Below, one piece after another: positions 45,601 to 60,600 of a DNA stretch of 64,000 nucleotides. This DNA is from Lytechinus pictus. Taxonomy: Eukaryota > Echinodermata > Echinoidea > Temnopleuroida > Toxopneustidae. Position 1 is the first letter of the stretch; each line of letters starts with the position of its first letter. Location: positions 21,048,617 to 21,112,616 of the forward strand of contig NC_087261.1 of NCBI RefSeq assembly GCF_037042905.1, given 5' to 3'. A program made the translations under genes and the position numbers. The notes beneath the pieces were generated by a model that worked only from the letters and a program-made list of their open reading frames with translations, was not told where the DNA came from and made no database searches.

Positions 45601-48600
45601 TTCACTGTCCACTTCTGGTATCAATCCATTTTAATTCATGTAGGTGTGGTTAATCATTGTACCCAGGGAATGAAAATACTTTTGTTTTTACAATTTCACT
45701 TTGGATTTTACAATTCCGGATTCATGGTAGGGCGCCCTCTTTAAGCGATACTCAAGTCACCAATTGAATTATTGTACCCCGAGCACAGACTTTTCTTGTT
45801 TGTTTGCCTGTTTGTGTGTTTGCTGTTTGCTAATATGCTAAATTATTGCTGAAATTTCTCTAAAACTAGTTTATGAAAATTTGAAACTTATTGTAGAATT
45901 AGAAATATGTAATTTCTTCTCAAATGTTAACAGCCAATCAGAAAACAGTATTTTAACGACGTCATCAATATTTGAAAATACTTTTATTGAATTCTACCAA
46001 ATTTAATCGTACAAATGTGTGAATAATGGGTTTTGGCGCACTTTGGGTTCATTCTGGCCCACTGTGCGCCGTGGTGTAGCGGTTCTGACTCTCGCCTTGT
46101 AATCAGAGGGACGTGTGTTCGAATCCCACCATGGCCTAGCGTCCTTTGGCAAGGCGTCAATCCACACTTTGCCACTCTCACCCAGGTGCTAATTGGGTAC
46201 CGGTAGGAAACAACCGTCATTGTGGTTGGTTTAGCAAGTGTGCGCCTAACAGGCAGCTTGAAATGCTATGAATCCAGTGATCGGGTAATAATAATTGTGA
46301 AGCGCTTTGAACAGTCGTAGATTGATAAAGCGCTATATAAATGCCAATTATTATTAATTATTATTACATAACCTGTTTATAGTCCATTGATCGACCGATT
46401 GATTGATTATCGGACAAAATTTATGAATTGTTTGCTTACTTAAACATATTCTAATATCAATAGACGCGGACTGATTGATCAATATTGATCAAATGATTGA
46501 TTGATCGGTTGAATGGTTGATCGAATGTTTGATTGACTAATTGAATTGAATGTTTGATTGAATGTTTGATTGACTGATTGATTATGGTTGATAGATTTGT
46601 TGATTGATTGGTTGATTGAAGGATTCTTCACTGATTGACTGATTGATTGGTTGATTGATTTATTGGTTGATCGATTGATTGATTGATTGGCCGGTTGATT
46701 GATTTATTGATTGATTTATTTTTTGTTTTGTAGTGATCTTTATTATTCATTCAAATAAATTTCATACATACATAATCAAGAAAATATAGAACAAAATGAT
46801 AATTGCAGCAGTGCAATACACAGATTAAATAACAGTGTAATAAACATAGCAGGCAAATTGTATCAGAAAAGAGACATAATCTGAACTCATGCAAAAATAA
46901 CATTTCAACAACTTATGTATGCAGCTATAAAGCAAATAATAAAACAAAGACGTAACATCTACGCAAATTTAAAGAATGAATGTATATGAGCATTATCCCG
47001 TCCCATGAGCCCCCCCCCCCCCCTATCAGACCCCAAAGCTGAACAAACTAACACACCAACAACAAGAAACGGGAGAAATAGACAGAAAAAAAAACACCAT
47101 ACACATAACGGAGAGAGAGAGAAAAAAAAAATGCACGGGCAGACGAGGGGCACCCCTCCCTTTCCCATCCTTTTTATTTTGTTTAATGTTTATAAAACCT
47201 TTAAATATTCCCATTTCTAATAGTGTCGCGTTAACGTATTAAGCTCTAATGCAATTTTCTTTTCTTCTTCTTTGCTAATAAGTAACTTTTCCTTTATCTC
47301 TTCAGGAGTTGGTGGTTTACCCTTCCCTCTCCCTTGATATATTATTAAATATTTGATTAGCAAAATGATATGATTAAGTAATTGTATGTTTTCGGTTGTT
47401 TCCTCGAGACCAATATGGATTTCCATCCAGCTTAGTTTTTTTAGAATTGGAAGGCCAAACAAATTACTACTCCGTACCCACAAATCTCCTACTTTTTCAC
47501 ATTCAAAAAATAAATGCTTATATGTTTCTTCGTATTGTCTACAGAAGGAACATGTATCACTTGCTATAAAATGAAACCTGTATAAGTGATGATTCAGAAA
47601 GATGATATTGTATAGCATTTTAAATTGAAATTCTCTCAATTTGTTATCCAACGTACTAAATCTAGGACGATAAAATGTTTTCTCAATTTCTTTATTTGAC
47701 AGATTATATAATAATGCTAAGTTATGAAAACTAACTGGTTGTTCAGCAATTTGTTTTATACACCCTCTATATAGATTTTTGGAAGTAACTGAGTCGAATT
47801 GAATTTTTTTCTCATAAAAGACAAATTCAATATTCAAGCCGTCCACTGAAGTATTCCTTCTTAATCTGTCTTTCCATTCTCTGGGGGTATGTGCAAATAT
47901 TTCTTGAATAACTGATACTTCCTCCTCGTCCAATCCCATACATCTGAAATAATTATCCGGCTTAAGTGCCCCCTTAACATTTATTGGTTGATTGATCGAT
48001 CGATCGTGGCCGAGTGGTCTAAGGCGCCTGGCTATACATGGAAAGTCCGGGGTAGTCTAAGGCGCCTGGCTATACATGGAAAGTCCGGGGTTCGATCCCC
48101 GGCCGCGGCACCTATGCCCGTGAGCAAGGCATTTAATCTTCAATGCTCTTTTATCCTGCTTTCAAATAAATTGAAATGCTATATGAATTATTAGTAACTA
48201 GGTGTGCACTTGTTAAAAAAACAGGAAGAAAAGCATGTATTATGATGACGCATGCGCCTATAAAGAATGTAGAATGATAAAATATGTTGAATCACATTAT
48301 AGTAAACACAGACTCCAATATCATTTATTTACATGGACCCCATATCGGAGACTGCAAGCCTTGAAAATACCCGCCAATTCAATTATTCTGCCTGTCCTCT
48401 AGCCGACTCCATCATTTGACCTTAAACCTCTATAAAATGACGTCATCAAATATAACGTCTTTCCACATTCATTTCCATTCAGCTGCTCACTGCTCACTGT
48501 GCGAACTTTGCCCTTTCCTGTGTTGCTATAGCGAAAGCCGCTTGTTGACAAACGCACAGGAATTCGTAGTATTTTGATATAATCTTTCCCTCCATAGGAG

Positions 48601-51600
48601 CTGGATGGTTTTGTATATATTCTTGACAAGTTTTTGGGGCAAAAAAGTACAGAGGTCATATTTACAGTTGACCGTTGAATATTTTTGTGCAGACATAATA
48701 TCATTACACTCTTAGAATTTGTACAACCAACCCCGAAAATCCCGAAAATTAGTTTAGATATTAATCGACCAACTGTTGGTAAAAAAAAAATCACAATTAA
48801 TGCTTTCCATGCAATATTCTTTTGACCAATAGTTGGAGGGCAAATTCATATTTGAGCCAATCTTACAGGTTGGTTAAAGAAATTATGAGAGCATGACCCA
48901 TGCTGGGAGCGTATTTTGAAAAATAGTATATAGCCATGGAGCTCAACTGGTATCACCCCCTCCCAACTGATAAGGCCTACACAAAGCGAAACGAACTTTG
49001 CACAAAACAAAACAAAATACTAACGAAATTTATATAAAATCACAAGATTTCAGCCATGCACCGTCTTATAAGTAGAAAAACAACAAGTACAACAAAATAC
49101 GTTGGTGTTTAGCCTAAAGTCTAGACTAATATACTTCGTATACTTTCTGAAGAATCCATGGCCTGGGGCGAATGGGGTGGTATTCTGGAACACTGTCATA
49201 ACTTTTGTCATTAATTTTGTCATTTCTCTCCGAGATGTGACAGCGCTATGATTGTCACAAATCGGTATTCTGAACATTGTCTTTTCCCTGTCACATCTCT
49301 CAAAGTTCCCGCCTATCTTTTCGGAAGCAAACCAATCAAAATCATCGTTAGTTCCCAGTGGGAGCACTTCTAGCCAATAGGAAGGCCTCGCATTTAAAGC
49401 CGCGTATTTTTGGTGCGCGCTAAAGAGAAGAGACGAAATTTATGACAATTTTTGTGACATCCACCAGAATACCGATTTTGTCATATCTCTGAGAAAAGAT
49501 AAAATATGGAGAAAAGACAATGTTCAGAATACGGCCCTGATTTTCCAAGGAGGGGGGGGGGGCATATTTTCCCGATGAAAAATTGACAAGCAAATGTTTT
49601 CACCAAAATTGAAGGTTGAGCCACGGGCCGTGTGGTCCAGTGGTTAGAGCAGTGAACTGATAATCGTAAGGTTGTGAGTGCGAATCCCCGCTCTGCCATT
49701 GTCTCCACTTTGATAAATTGACCCGAGAGTAACACCTGACGTCTATCAGTCATAGTGGCTGATTAAAGGTCAAGTCCACCCCAGGAAATTATTGATTTCA
49801 ATCGATAGAGAATAATCAAACAACGCTGCAAATTTCATCGAAATCGGATGTAAAATAAGAAAGTTATGACATTTTTAAATTTCGCTTATTTTTCACAAAA
49901 TAGTTCAATGCACAACTCAGCGATATGCAAATGAGGGAGTCGATGATGTCCATCACTCACTATTTATTTTGATTTTTATTGTTTGAATAAATACAATATT
50001 TCAATTTTTACAGATTTGACAATAAGGACCAACTTATCTTAACCATAAACTGTTAAAATAATGGTAATTCCACATGATCAGGGAGAAATAAGACTTTGTT
50101 TCACTTGACAAGGAGGAGCAAATTAGAATATTTCATATTTCATATAATAAAATACAAAAGAAATAATGAGTGGGTGACGTCATCAGTCTGCCAATTTGCA
50201 TACCGACCAGGATGTGCATATAACTGTTTTGTGAAATTAAGCGAAACTTTAAAATGTCATAACTTTCTTATTTTACATCCGATTTTGATGAAATTTTCAG
50301 TGTTTTGCTTGTTGGATTTTTCTCCGTTTTTCAAATTATTTTTTTGTTTGGGTGGACTTGTCCTTTAATCTTGACGTAAAATGTTTTCTATAGGTAATTG
50401 GTTTATATACCAGCTTGGCGTTTACCAGCAAAACGCTGTCCTGCCGAGTTCCTACGGGAGTTACCATAAACAGAAACAGAAACTTGTGCAAGAACGGCAT
50501 ATCTACATTATAAATTATAATTATGGCTCTCATATATGGGGGGGGGGAGGGGTCAAGGGCCGGATGTGCCCCCCTGCATCCGCCCGTGGAAGAACCTCTG
50601 TGAAAAAACATGCCATATTAGAATGCCCAGGGGCGAGTCAATTCCTTTTAAATTTAATTTTGTTATTATATTTCTTATCATTATTTCATCTTACATTTAT
50701 CAATTATTCAATTAGCAGATATATTATTTAAATATATACTATTTATTTTTTTATTTTATTATTATTATAAGTTTGGGGGAGTTACTCTTTCAATGACAAC
50801 AAGGTACAAGGTAAAGAGAAAACAACATATATTACACCCCTAAAGCATAATAAAAAAGGGGGCTCCCCTTTGTCCCCTCCCCTGGAATTGCGTCTGGCAA
50901 GGCCGATACCCCCAAGTCACACTCATTCAAAATGTGTTGTATAGATTGGAAAACTGCTCGAGAATGCAGGACGGAAAACGTTACGATTTTTTTTTGATAA
51001 TGCCCTACAGCTAGACATTTTAATTAAAAAAAAGATTTAATTTAGTCAGAGTATAGGTTAATAAACCTTGTCTGGTGTAAACCAGACTAGATCACACCTA
51101 CTGTGACCCAGTTCTTAATCAATCATATTTTTTCAGGCACGATCTCGTAAATCTTGAGAGAGCAAATACATTACCATGATTAAGCATTCGCATGGACGAG
51201 TGTCTTATTATTTACATTCGGTATAATTAGCAACATATTTCATGTCAATAGGATACCGTCTTACGATGTCACATATATATTTTTTTTTCTGACGTCAGCA
51301 ACATTTTAAGCAAATAAATGGAGCCATATGTTGGGAATTACCGGCATAACCCGTCATCTGGTGTAAATATTCGTTAAACCTATTTTCAATTGTTAAAACG
51401 ACAATTTGTCTTTAAAGACCAAATCCACCTCAGAAAAATATTGATTTAAATATTAGAGAAAATCAAATTAGCTTAGCGCTAAAAAGTTCATCAAAATCGG
51501 ATGTAAAATATAAAAAAATATGACATTTTAAATGTTCGCTTATTTTTCACAAAAAAATTAGATGTTATATGCACATCTCACTGACATGCAAGTGAGACAG

Positions 51601-54600
51601 TCCATGATGTCCCTCACTCACTATTTATTTTGTTTTGTTTTGTTATTGTGTGAACTAAACATTTAATTCTTAACAGATTTGACGATAAGGATCAACCTGA
51701 CTGAACCATAGTACTCGAAACAATTTTTCCTTCACTTGACAATAAGGAGAAAATGATAATATTTCATATAATGAAATACAAATGAAATAGCGAGTGGTTG
51801 ATGTCATCAGTCTCCTCATTTGCATATCGACCAGGATGTGCATTAACATGTTTTTTTTTTAATAAAGCGAAAATTTAAAATATCATAACTTTCTTATTTT
51901 TCATCCGATTTTGATGAAATATTCAATGTTATGCTTGTTGGATTTTCCCCTGTTTATTCAAATCAACCTTTTGTTGGGGTGAACTTGTCCTTTAATTAAA
52001 CGAACTCGTATCAGAATTCAAATGATATATGGTTCTGATGGTTCTGTCGTCTGTGTGCAATGATATCTTTCGGGATGTTTCTCTCATTTCTTTTTTTACA
52101 ATGTCACTCAGAGGCGCAATGAGGCAAACAAGTTTAAGGGGGGGGGGGCAAAACATGGCGTGTGGGGCAATATTCCCGAAAAGTTACGGGAGAGCATTGC
52201 GTGCGAGCAAAAATTCAGGCCTTTCCAAGACATTTAAAAAAAATCTTTCTTTTTTTTAAGATTATGACATATGTAGAAAACAACACAATATTTTACCCCT
52301 ATTCATTAATCCATTTCTTCCCTTTTCTTTGTCACGAACTAAGCCTGGCCCCCATCCGTACGCCAGTGATTACACTAATCAATTTCCCACGACGTTTTAA
52401 TGTCACATACCGACATGTTTTTGTACAATGGCAAAAGGAGGCAAGTGACATGTCAACCAAACAACAATTTCCTACAGTGCTCAAAATGTTCACAGCATGG
52501 GTCAATTAACCGCTCATCCTGCTAAGTATACCTTGGGCAAGACATAAGTAATATCATACTGAAAACAGTGCAAATTCGCTATCTCATCCATATCTTATAC
52601 ATAAAATGTCACTTTTAATTTGTCGCTTGCGTCCATGTACCTCTGGGGCAGTATGTTTCATCCCGGCATCAGTCTGTCTACTATTTGAATTGCTGTCGTT
52701 GCAGAGGACATGGACTCTTAAATTATCACCTAGCTACATCTCGACTATTTACTTTTCTCTCGTTAACAAAACAAATACTGTGAATTACATGAATAACGGC
52801 AGTCTATTTCGAGCAGATGTGACGATATAGAGAACAGGCACTACAGTTGCAAATTGGGAAACATGACAAAAAGCGATACCATGTAACAGCTAAAATTCAA
52901 GCCATTTTCTTTCATATTTGCTAAATACGAACAAAACACGCAGACTTCGATGTTTACATACACATGAAGATTTTGAAATGTTCGCTGCATACAAAGGTGA
53001 ACCGAATTTTGAAAATTACTTGAAATGAATAAAAACATGTAGATAACCACAAAATGCATTCATATCAAGTTTGTAAATTTACATTTTCTGAATTTGTTTT
53101 GTCAGGAATCGTGCGTATTTTTAACATTCTATGTACTCTACATGCATGATATAATGAAAAAAATTTTTTTATAAAACATTTCGGAAAGATACAATTAGGT
53201 ATTGAACATCTTAAGATCCTATTATACTGTAGAACCAACATTATCTTGTTGTAGACAGATTATGTCAATACCTTCCGCATAATACACATTTTTCATGATG
53301 CATATCCATAACGACGCACCTCTCCATCAGTTGTTTATATATTGTGATTTTCAACGAAATTTCGTACAGGATTTGTTATGACGAGATTGACGACTTTGAT
53401 ATTTTTATCGACCTCGATTCACTTCTGTAATGCACTGCTTGGAGCCAACATACACACTTATTTTAATCAATGTTATTGTTTCAAACGAGCGGCGCAGGCA
53501 ATGGAACTCAGTTAGGGAGCCCCAGGGTTGTTTTTCGCACCTAGTTTTTTTTTAAATTATCACTGCACATAGGTTTGTTGCCCCTACTCTTTGGTGGGAG
53601 CATAGCTCACTATACGGTTCTTGTCGGCAAAAACAATCGACCATGAATGAGATGGCATAAGTCTCCTTGAGAATTTCACAAGCAAAAAAATAAACAAAAA
53701 AAAAGACTAAAAGATTATCAAGTACAAAAACTGTCGACCTTTCTTATTTCGGATATTTACTTTGCAAATGTTGGTGATCGTGCCGAACATCGAGTTTGAA
53801 CGGCCCGAAGGTATAGGCCTCTTTTTCGTCATTTTGAACCTGGCTGAACGTTCTCTTTAACCTACTCGCAATCCGGCACGCTCCAGTTAGTTGAATCATA
53901 TAACGCCATACTTAAAGTGCAAGTTCTGATTAAGCTGACAGGCTGACACCTCGCATAATTATGACGCAAACGCCATGACTCAAGTACCAAAGATGACTTT
54001 CGAAACAGCAGCTTCAACTGTTTCAAGAATTGCAGTGGGTGCTTCAGATTGGAAAGGAAAATATTTTGCATATCTAACTTCCAAATACAATCTTGCGCCT
54101 ACAATTGTATTTACGTAATGAGTGGGATTCGAATTTTAGGATTTCTTGGTCACACGGGCCTAACTACAACTGGCAGGCCAAAGATATTCATTCGAGCCAA
54201 CCCATTGCTCAATTTTTAAATTTGATATTGCTGATTGAAAAAAATGAATGAACATGATTGACAATCTAACACTGATTCTAGGGAGGGTACCTACTGAACT
54301 TCCTTTTTCCAAATTGGAAGGATATATCACTACTTTGGAACTATTTTTTTTTATTAGCTGAAGAATTAGGGCCATTTTACTCTCTCAAGTGATGAATTTG
54401 ATCCTGTCAGGTGTAGTCTTCATAAATGCCGATTTATTTTTAAAATGAGCCGGTCGAGGTACCCATTTCTGGTCAGATATAGAATGTCAGACATATACCC
54501 TGTCCACTGGTAGTAAACATTCAACCCTCGAATTTCCTCCTTATATTTTATGATTTTTTTAAAAGTGCCACTTTAACATACGAGTCTATGGGAAATGAAT

Positions 54601-57600
54601 TAGGCCTGTGATACCTCTGGGACCCGTATGCCTATGGCTAACCAGTAGCACCCCTCCCCCCTCTATTTAGTGATCAGATAAACTATGCTGTGATATATGT
54701 GTCTTTCCGAAAGTACAACATAAATGTGTGTTAGTTTTTTATTTGCTGAAATCACAAAATGGAATTCCTGATATCCAAGTGGGAAAACATTACTTTTTTA
54801 AGAAAGGCATGTATATACATCCTGATATTAACGTGATATCCAAAGTTTATAAGTCCGAGTACCAATTGTCAATAATTTTTCAGGCTGATAACGAGGTTTG
54901 ATTGCCTTGAAACATATTCCGTTAATCAAAATATTTTATTCTCTTCATGATTTTTTTTTCTTTAAATGTGTTATCTAATCAACGAAAACGTGGTTTTTGT
55001 CATCCTTACTCAATGAAATCAATCCGCCCTCCTTCGTCAGCAATCCGCCACGCCTCACCCAGTCCACCGAGTCGTCTGCATGTCTCAATTACGATAGCTA
55101 AGAATCCGATCATCATTACGATCACCTGGAATACATCGGTCCACAGCACTGCTTTCATTCCTCCCTGTTGATTGAAAAGTGTAACCACGGTAGCGAGATA
55201 GTTGAATGTAAATTATATCTACACTCGGCAAAAAAAGTTCTTGGACACTTATAAAAGTTAAAATATTCCATATAGATATTTGATTAAAGGCAAATTATTG
55301 TATGTCAACATGACCAGACAATATTCCTCTTCCAGCATGACATGACATTTTCATGTGAACAGTCATGCATGGGTGGTTAAATGCTTTAAACAATAGCAAT
55401 GTCAGTAAAAGAAAATTGCAAGAAATGGATCAGTCAGTGCATGGCTGGTTACAGGCATTAAACAATAGCAATGTCAGTAAAAGAAAATTGCAAGAAAACA
55501 ATCAGTCATTCTTTCAGTTGTTAAAGTTTGTGTGGCATAAATATCCATTAAACGATAAAAGCAAACTTAAAGTCAAATACCACTCTAAAAGTGAAGAGAA
55601 AGTTATCCACCTTGGATGCATCACTATTCCACTGGAATTTTAAGTCAAAGTTAGTCGATGAACAAAATGTCAAATTTCAGTATCTTGGCATAAGTACAGG
55701 GGTGGTGGCCCTAGGTCGAACACTCTTAGGGCGGTCTCTACTAACTTCATCAGTAGCCAATTAATGCTGGTTCAAATTTGAAATTGTTGTTGGTGAAACT
55801 TGGAAATATCGAGCCACTTGTCTAAATGACTGCCCAGACTGCAACATTCCTATTGCTCTTGCACGCTCTTGGTTGGAAAGCTTCATCTTGGAAGTGAGTG
55901 TCCAAATGATCCATCTCATTTTCCATCTCATGATGCATCCCTAAGCATTCAATTCAAATGATAACCCCCTGTTGAATTGTTGAATGTACGCCTACAGGAT
56001 GGCCATGATCATTAGCATTTGAATGGTCCATTTCTTGCAATTTTCTATTACTGATATTGCTATTGTTTAAAGCATTTAACCACCCATGCATGACTGTTCA
56101 CATGAAAATGTTATGTCATACTGGAAGAGGAATATTGTGTGGTCATTGAGACATACAATAATTTGCCTTTAATCAAATATCTATAAGGAATATTTCAACT
56201 TTTATAAGTGTCCAAGAACTTTTTTTGCCGAGTGTATTTATTTATTCAATTTTTTTCTTCCTTTAATTCATTAACAAATTCAAATTAAAAAAAATGTTTA
56301 TTTGTTCATTGATTCAAAGAGTTGCTAGTAACAGTTGTTCGCAAATGCAAAAAGGTAAAATGAATGGATCTTGGCTGGTAGAAATTAAAACGACAACTAA
56401 TACCTCGGTCACATTTGCTCTACGGCGAGTCGAAAACAGCCGTTTTATTCAAACCGCCCATCATGTAGCTTGTACAAAAAAATGTTAAAACGGCTGTTTT
56501 CGACTCGCCGTACGGCCGCCGTCGAACAAATGTGACCGATGTATTAAAGAATTCAGGCAAGATGCTGTAGAAGAGGGAGAGGAAGCAGTGCACAAAGAAT
56601 TGAGACGTAGTACTCGTAAAAGAAGAGAACCCGAATACTATGGAAATTATGTGAAGTATTGACAATTAAATTGAGAAACTAGTACTCAGAAAGAAATTGC
56701 ATGACGAATAATATAATTTAGACAACCCCTTTTTTCAAAATTGAGTATTATAAAATTGTATGAGGTATAATGTCAAGATTGTTGCTTGAATCCAAATTAT
56801 TCATTTCGTTCTTTATAAACATTGAAAAACTACTAATTGTAGTAAGTTTGAAAGGAGTGTATTGTAAAAAGCTAAAGAACATGTATAAATTGGAATAACC
56901 AGGTATATTAATCAGATAGGATAGATGTTATTTTTTGGAGAGATTAACATTTGGATAAATTGAAGAAAAAAAAAGTTTTTAGTTTGGAGATATATTACAG
57001 GTACATAATGTAGAATAATCAGTTTGAAAGTTTCTTGTGTTGTTATGGTCACCACTATACTCTGTTCAAGTTTGACAAGGGGAGAATGTTGTGTATACAA
57101 TCATTGATGAAATTATAATTTATTCAAAGTAATGTGTGCATGAACAGTTGAGATATTCATGTCACCACCTGGTGTAGTTACTGCAAACATTGTACTCTTG
57201 CATGTTTAAGTTGAGCTATTGAATTGCACTATCGTGCTTGAGTGAAGCCACACCTAAATGTACAACATTGAATCAGACATTAAACTGGACTCAGAGAGTC
57301 AAGATTGAATCCCACTATATCTGCTGTCTACTGGCTCTTATGTTTCTTCAACAACACTACAAGAGCCAATGCTGGTATCACAAGCCAAAGAAACTTTGTC
57401 CTTCGATGAATAAATATTTTATGGATTTCGTAAAAAAAAGTATTTTTCATCAATATGCTGTTATGTTTATAATCATGAAATGCTGAAAAATGATTATACT
57501 TTCATATACTACAGTATGTTACTGAAATGTGGAAATCAAATCGAATCTAAAGTAGAAAGAAAACGGGAAAATTATTAATTACGTATTATGACGAAGCATA

Positions 57601-60600
57601 TAAATATATCACTGATATAACGTAATAAACTACAGTCTGCGTACGGTTAATCACTTTTGTTTTCACTTTTTCAGAAATCTTTGCGGACACTATACTTTAA
57701 AGAAAGAGGTTAAGAGATACTTACAATGGTCGTGTAGAAGGTGCACACTATTCCGATAGCGAGTACAGAACCCCATAGATTGAGCCCAGTAACTGTAAGG
57801 GACAACAAAAACAATATCAAAACAAACTTCGAAATTAAAATAATCATATTAAAAAAACCACGAAAGCATGATTTAATTTGTATAGAGATTTGAAAATAAA
57901 ATTCCTGGCATTTATCATAAACTGTGCCCAAGATAATGTTTGAGATGAATAAACTTATTTCCGATCAGCAATGTATATCTTGGGGAGGGAAGAGGGATAT
58001 ACAGTATTAATGACAAAATGTTGATCAATGTTCAATGATTTGTTTTTTTTTATAGAATATTTCTAGAAATCTTGGATAGACCAAATCGAGCAAGCAGATA
58101 ATTGAAATACGAGTAAGATATTCCTTGAATGTAACAAGTGCCTTTAGCAGCTGGAGCTATAACTTATATTTTGAGTCATTGAATCGGCACTTCAAAATTG
58201 ATATCATTATAAAATTACGTCGTCAGAGAGGGTAAGTAAAAACTCCAAATAGGCCAAAATACTCAAATAAAATCTGACTAACATCATATTGTTGTGAAAT
58301 TTTGTTTGGGGAGCATGCGCTGAAATTTCCTGAATTTTTCTCAATAAACAGGGGTTGGGGGCAGATGACCCTTCCCACATGCTACTTTAAAAAAAAAAAT
58401 CGGAATAGGAGTCGGGCAGGAGCAATGAACAGATACTTACCCGCACTCAAAGCGAGTGCTGGTGCATAGATCACGATACCCATATAAATAACCTGTATAA
58501 CACAATTTTTGAAAAGAAACAAGAAATAAAAAGATAACTACAGTGCTTAAAATTTCAACATTTTTTTCAAAAAAAAATACTTGGTTGTTAAATTCAAGAG
58601 AGCTAAATCAATTTTACGCAAAATCATGCTTTCAAACGACAACACATTATAGGGGTAATAATCGCGCTTTTTTTTTGTCTCGCCTGCATAGCAGAGCAAG
58701 ACTAGAGGCGCTGCTTTTCCGACGGAGGCGACGGCGGCGGCGTCGTCAACATCAAGAGTGAAATCCCCTTTTTTGGCTTCTCATTTTTTTTTACCAGCAC
58801 ATTCTTTTTAAAGATATTGTCCCCTATACCCCTGTTAAAAGGGCGAAACTTTCTTATACCCGACTATTTGTATTATTTATGGATGTTTGCTACGATTTTG
58901 TCATTAACAAATCGCTCCAAGAGTGACTTTGCAGTATAGTTTCGTAAGTTCGTCTTAACATGCTCAAGGACATGAAAGGTAAATTTATTTTAAAGAGTTC
59001 AAATTGTCACACAAGAGTGAACCTATTATGGAAATGTCTCGTATTCGTATATCGTTTTTTTTTCTAATTGTCTGTATAAAAAAATTGTATTCATGCTTGT
59101 GTCGTCTGATGTGGGCGGGGAGGGTAAGGGGAGGAAGGGGTATAAGCAGGGCCCTGGGAACAATATTTTTACAGGGGGTGCTGATGACCCCCAAAAAGTG
59201 TTTCACTACAAAATAAAGTTTATTTGAGTTACATTTCTCCATTATGTCACACCTACCAGATTTCCAGGGGGTGCTGCCGAAGGGAAATAATACACGCAGC
59301 AACCCCAGGAAAATCTTGGGGATGCTTCAGCCTGCACCCCCAGCACCCCCGCTTCCAAGGGACATGCATATCTAGGTCAGACGCTGGGCCTATCCTTTGT
59401 AAAGATTTATTCTCATTATTAAAACGTTCCACCTGAAATGAAGATAATAAGTTGGTCCTCTGGTAGTTTTCAACAGCATTTCTTGAGCTTTTTGGAACCC
59501 AGGTACAAGTCAAAGAACCACGAATAAAAGAGACGTACGTGTACGTGCTTAATTACAACTTTGCAGTGTTTTTTTTTCATGAATATGATTTGTATAATCA
59601 TGTTTTAAACAAATTAAACATATGTCGGTCTTTTGACCGCCTGCCTGTCTTTTGTTTTATAGTTTTTGCATCAATAAAAAACAAATATAATAATACAATA
59701 ATATTGGCCTAGCGTTTCATATTAAAGCGCATTTCAGCTGTATTGATGGGACAATAAGAGGAAAGAACAACAACTAATTGTCGAAAGGCTCTACAACATA
59801 TTTCTGCCAACATCTCTGCGCTGATGTTGACTAGATAATCAACCACGCCCTAGCTAGGAAAAAAAAACATCTGTGGATCGAGCCATTTTTGGACACTAAA
59901 CCTAATTATTAAACGGAAACTCAGTCATAATTTGGAACAGTTTCGGGGTCACTTGACGCTGGATAAGCCGTTACAAGGTCCACAAAATAAAATTGTATTA
60001 TAAGCATACTACATATATAATATTGTTTTCTCTCCTTTAGAACAGTTATTAGTCATTATGTTTGGGAATGATCGAATAGTATAGGGCTGTACAAGAGTGG
60101 ATGTAACACAAACAACAGCATTGGGTTCAATGATGTTTACGGGGGGGGGGGGGGGGGTGGAGAGATTTGCGCCCGTCTCTCAAGTATATGGTATCTTCAA
60201 ATATACGTCCAGTAAAGTAATAATTATACTTTTCAAGCACAAATTATATTGAAAGGCTATATTTATGAATACAGCCAGTAATTTTTGAAAGTGAAAGACA
60301 TAAAACAAGCAAAGCGACCGAGACCAAGAATGGTTATTTCAAGATAATGAATTCATTCTGGAACATCCATGCATTCACCGAGAAGGTTCTAGTTTATTTT
60401 TGCAAAACATAGGGGGGGGGGGGGTCAGATTCACACAAAAAATTATATCCAATAAGCATGATTAATCTTCTTCACGAATTACACCCTTCCAACTGAGGAC
60501 AACAAATGCAATTGTAGTTCTTGTTAATCAAATTGATATTCGTAGAACTTTTTAATCTGTATTGGTGTTTCCTCTTCCATTGTTATGCACCCCCCTCCCT

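Noticed and set aside
47005..47220. Open frames opposite and beside the LINE 3' UTR
   Set aside because: Low-complexity A- and C-rich sequence without family resemblance.
58543..58761. Arginine-rich open frame
   Set aside because: Produced by a CGG-rich dispersed repeat; no start context or homologue.
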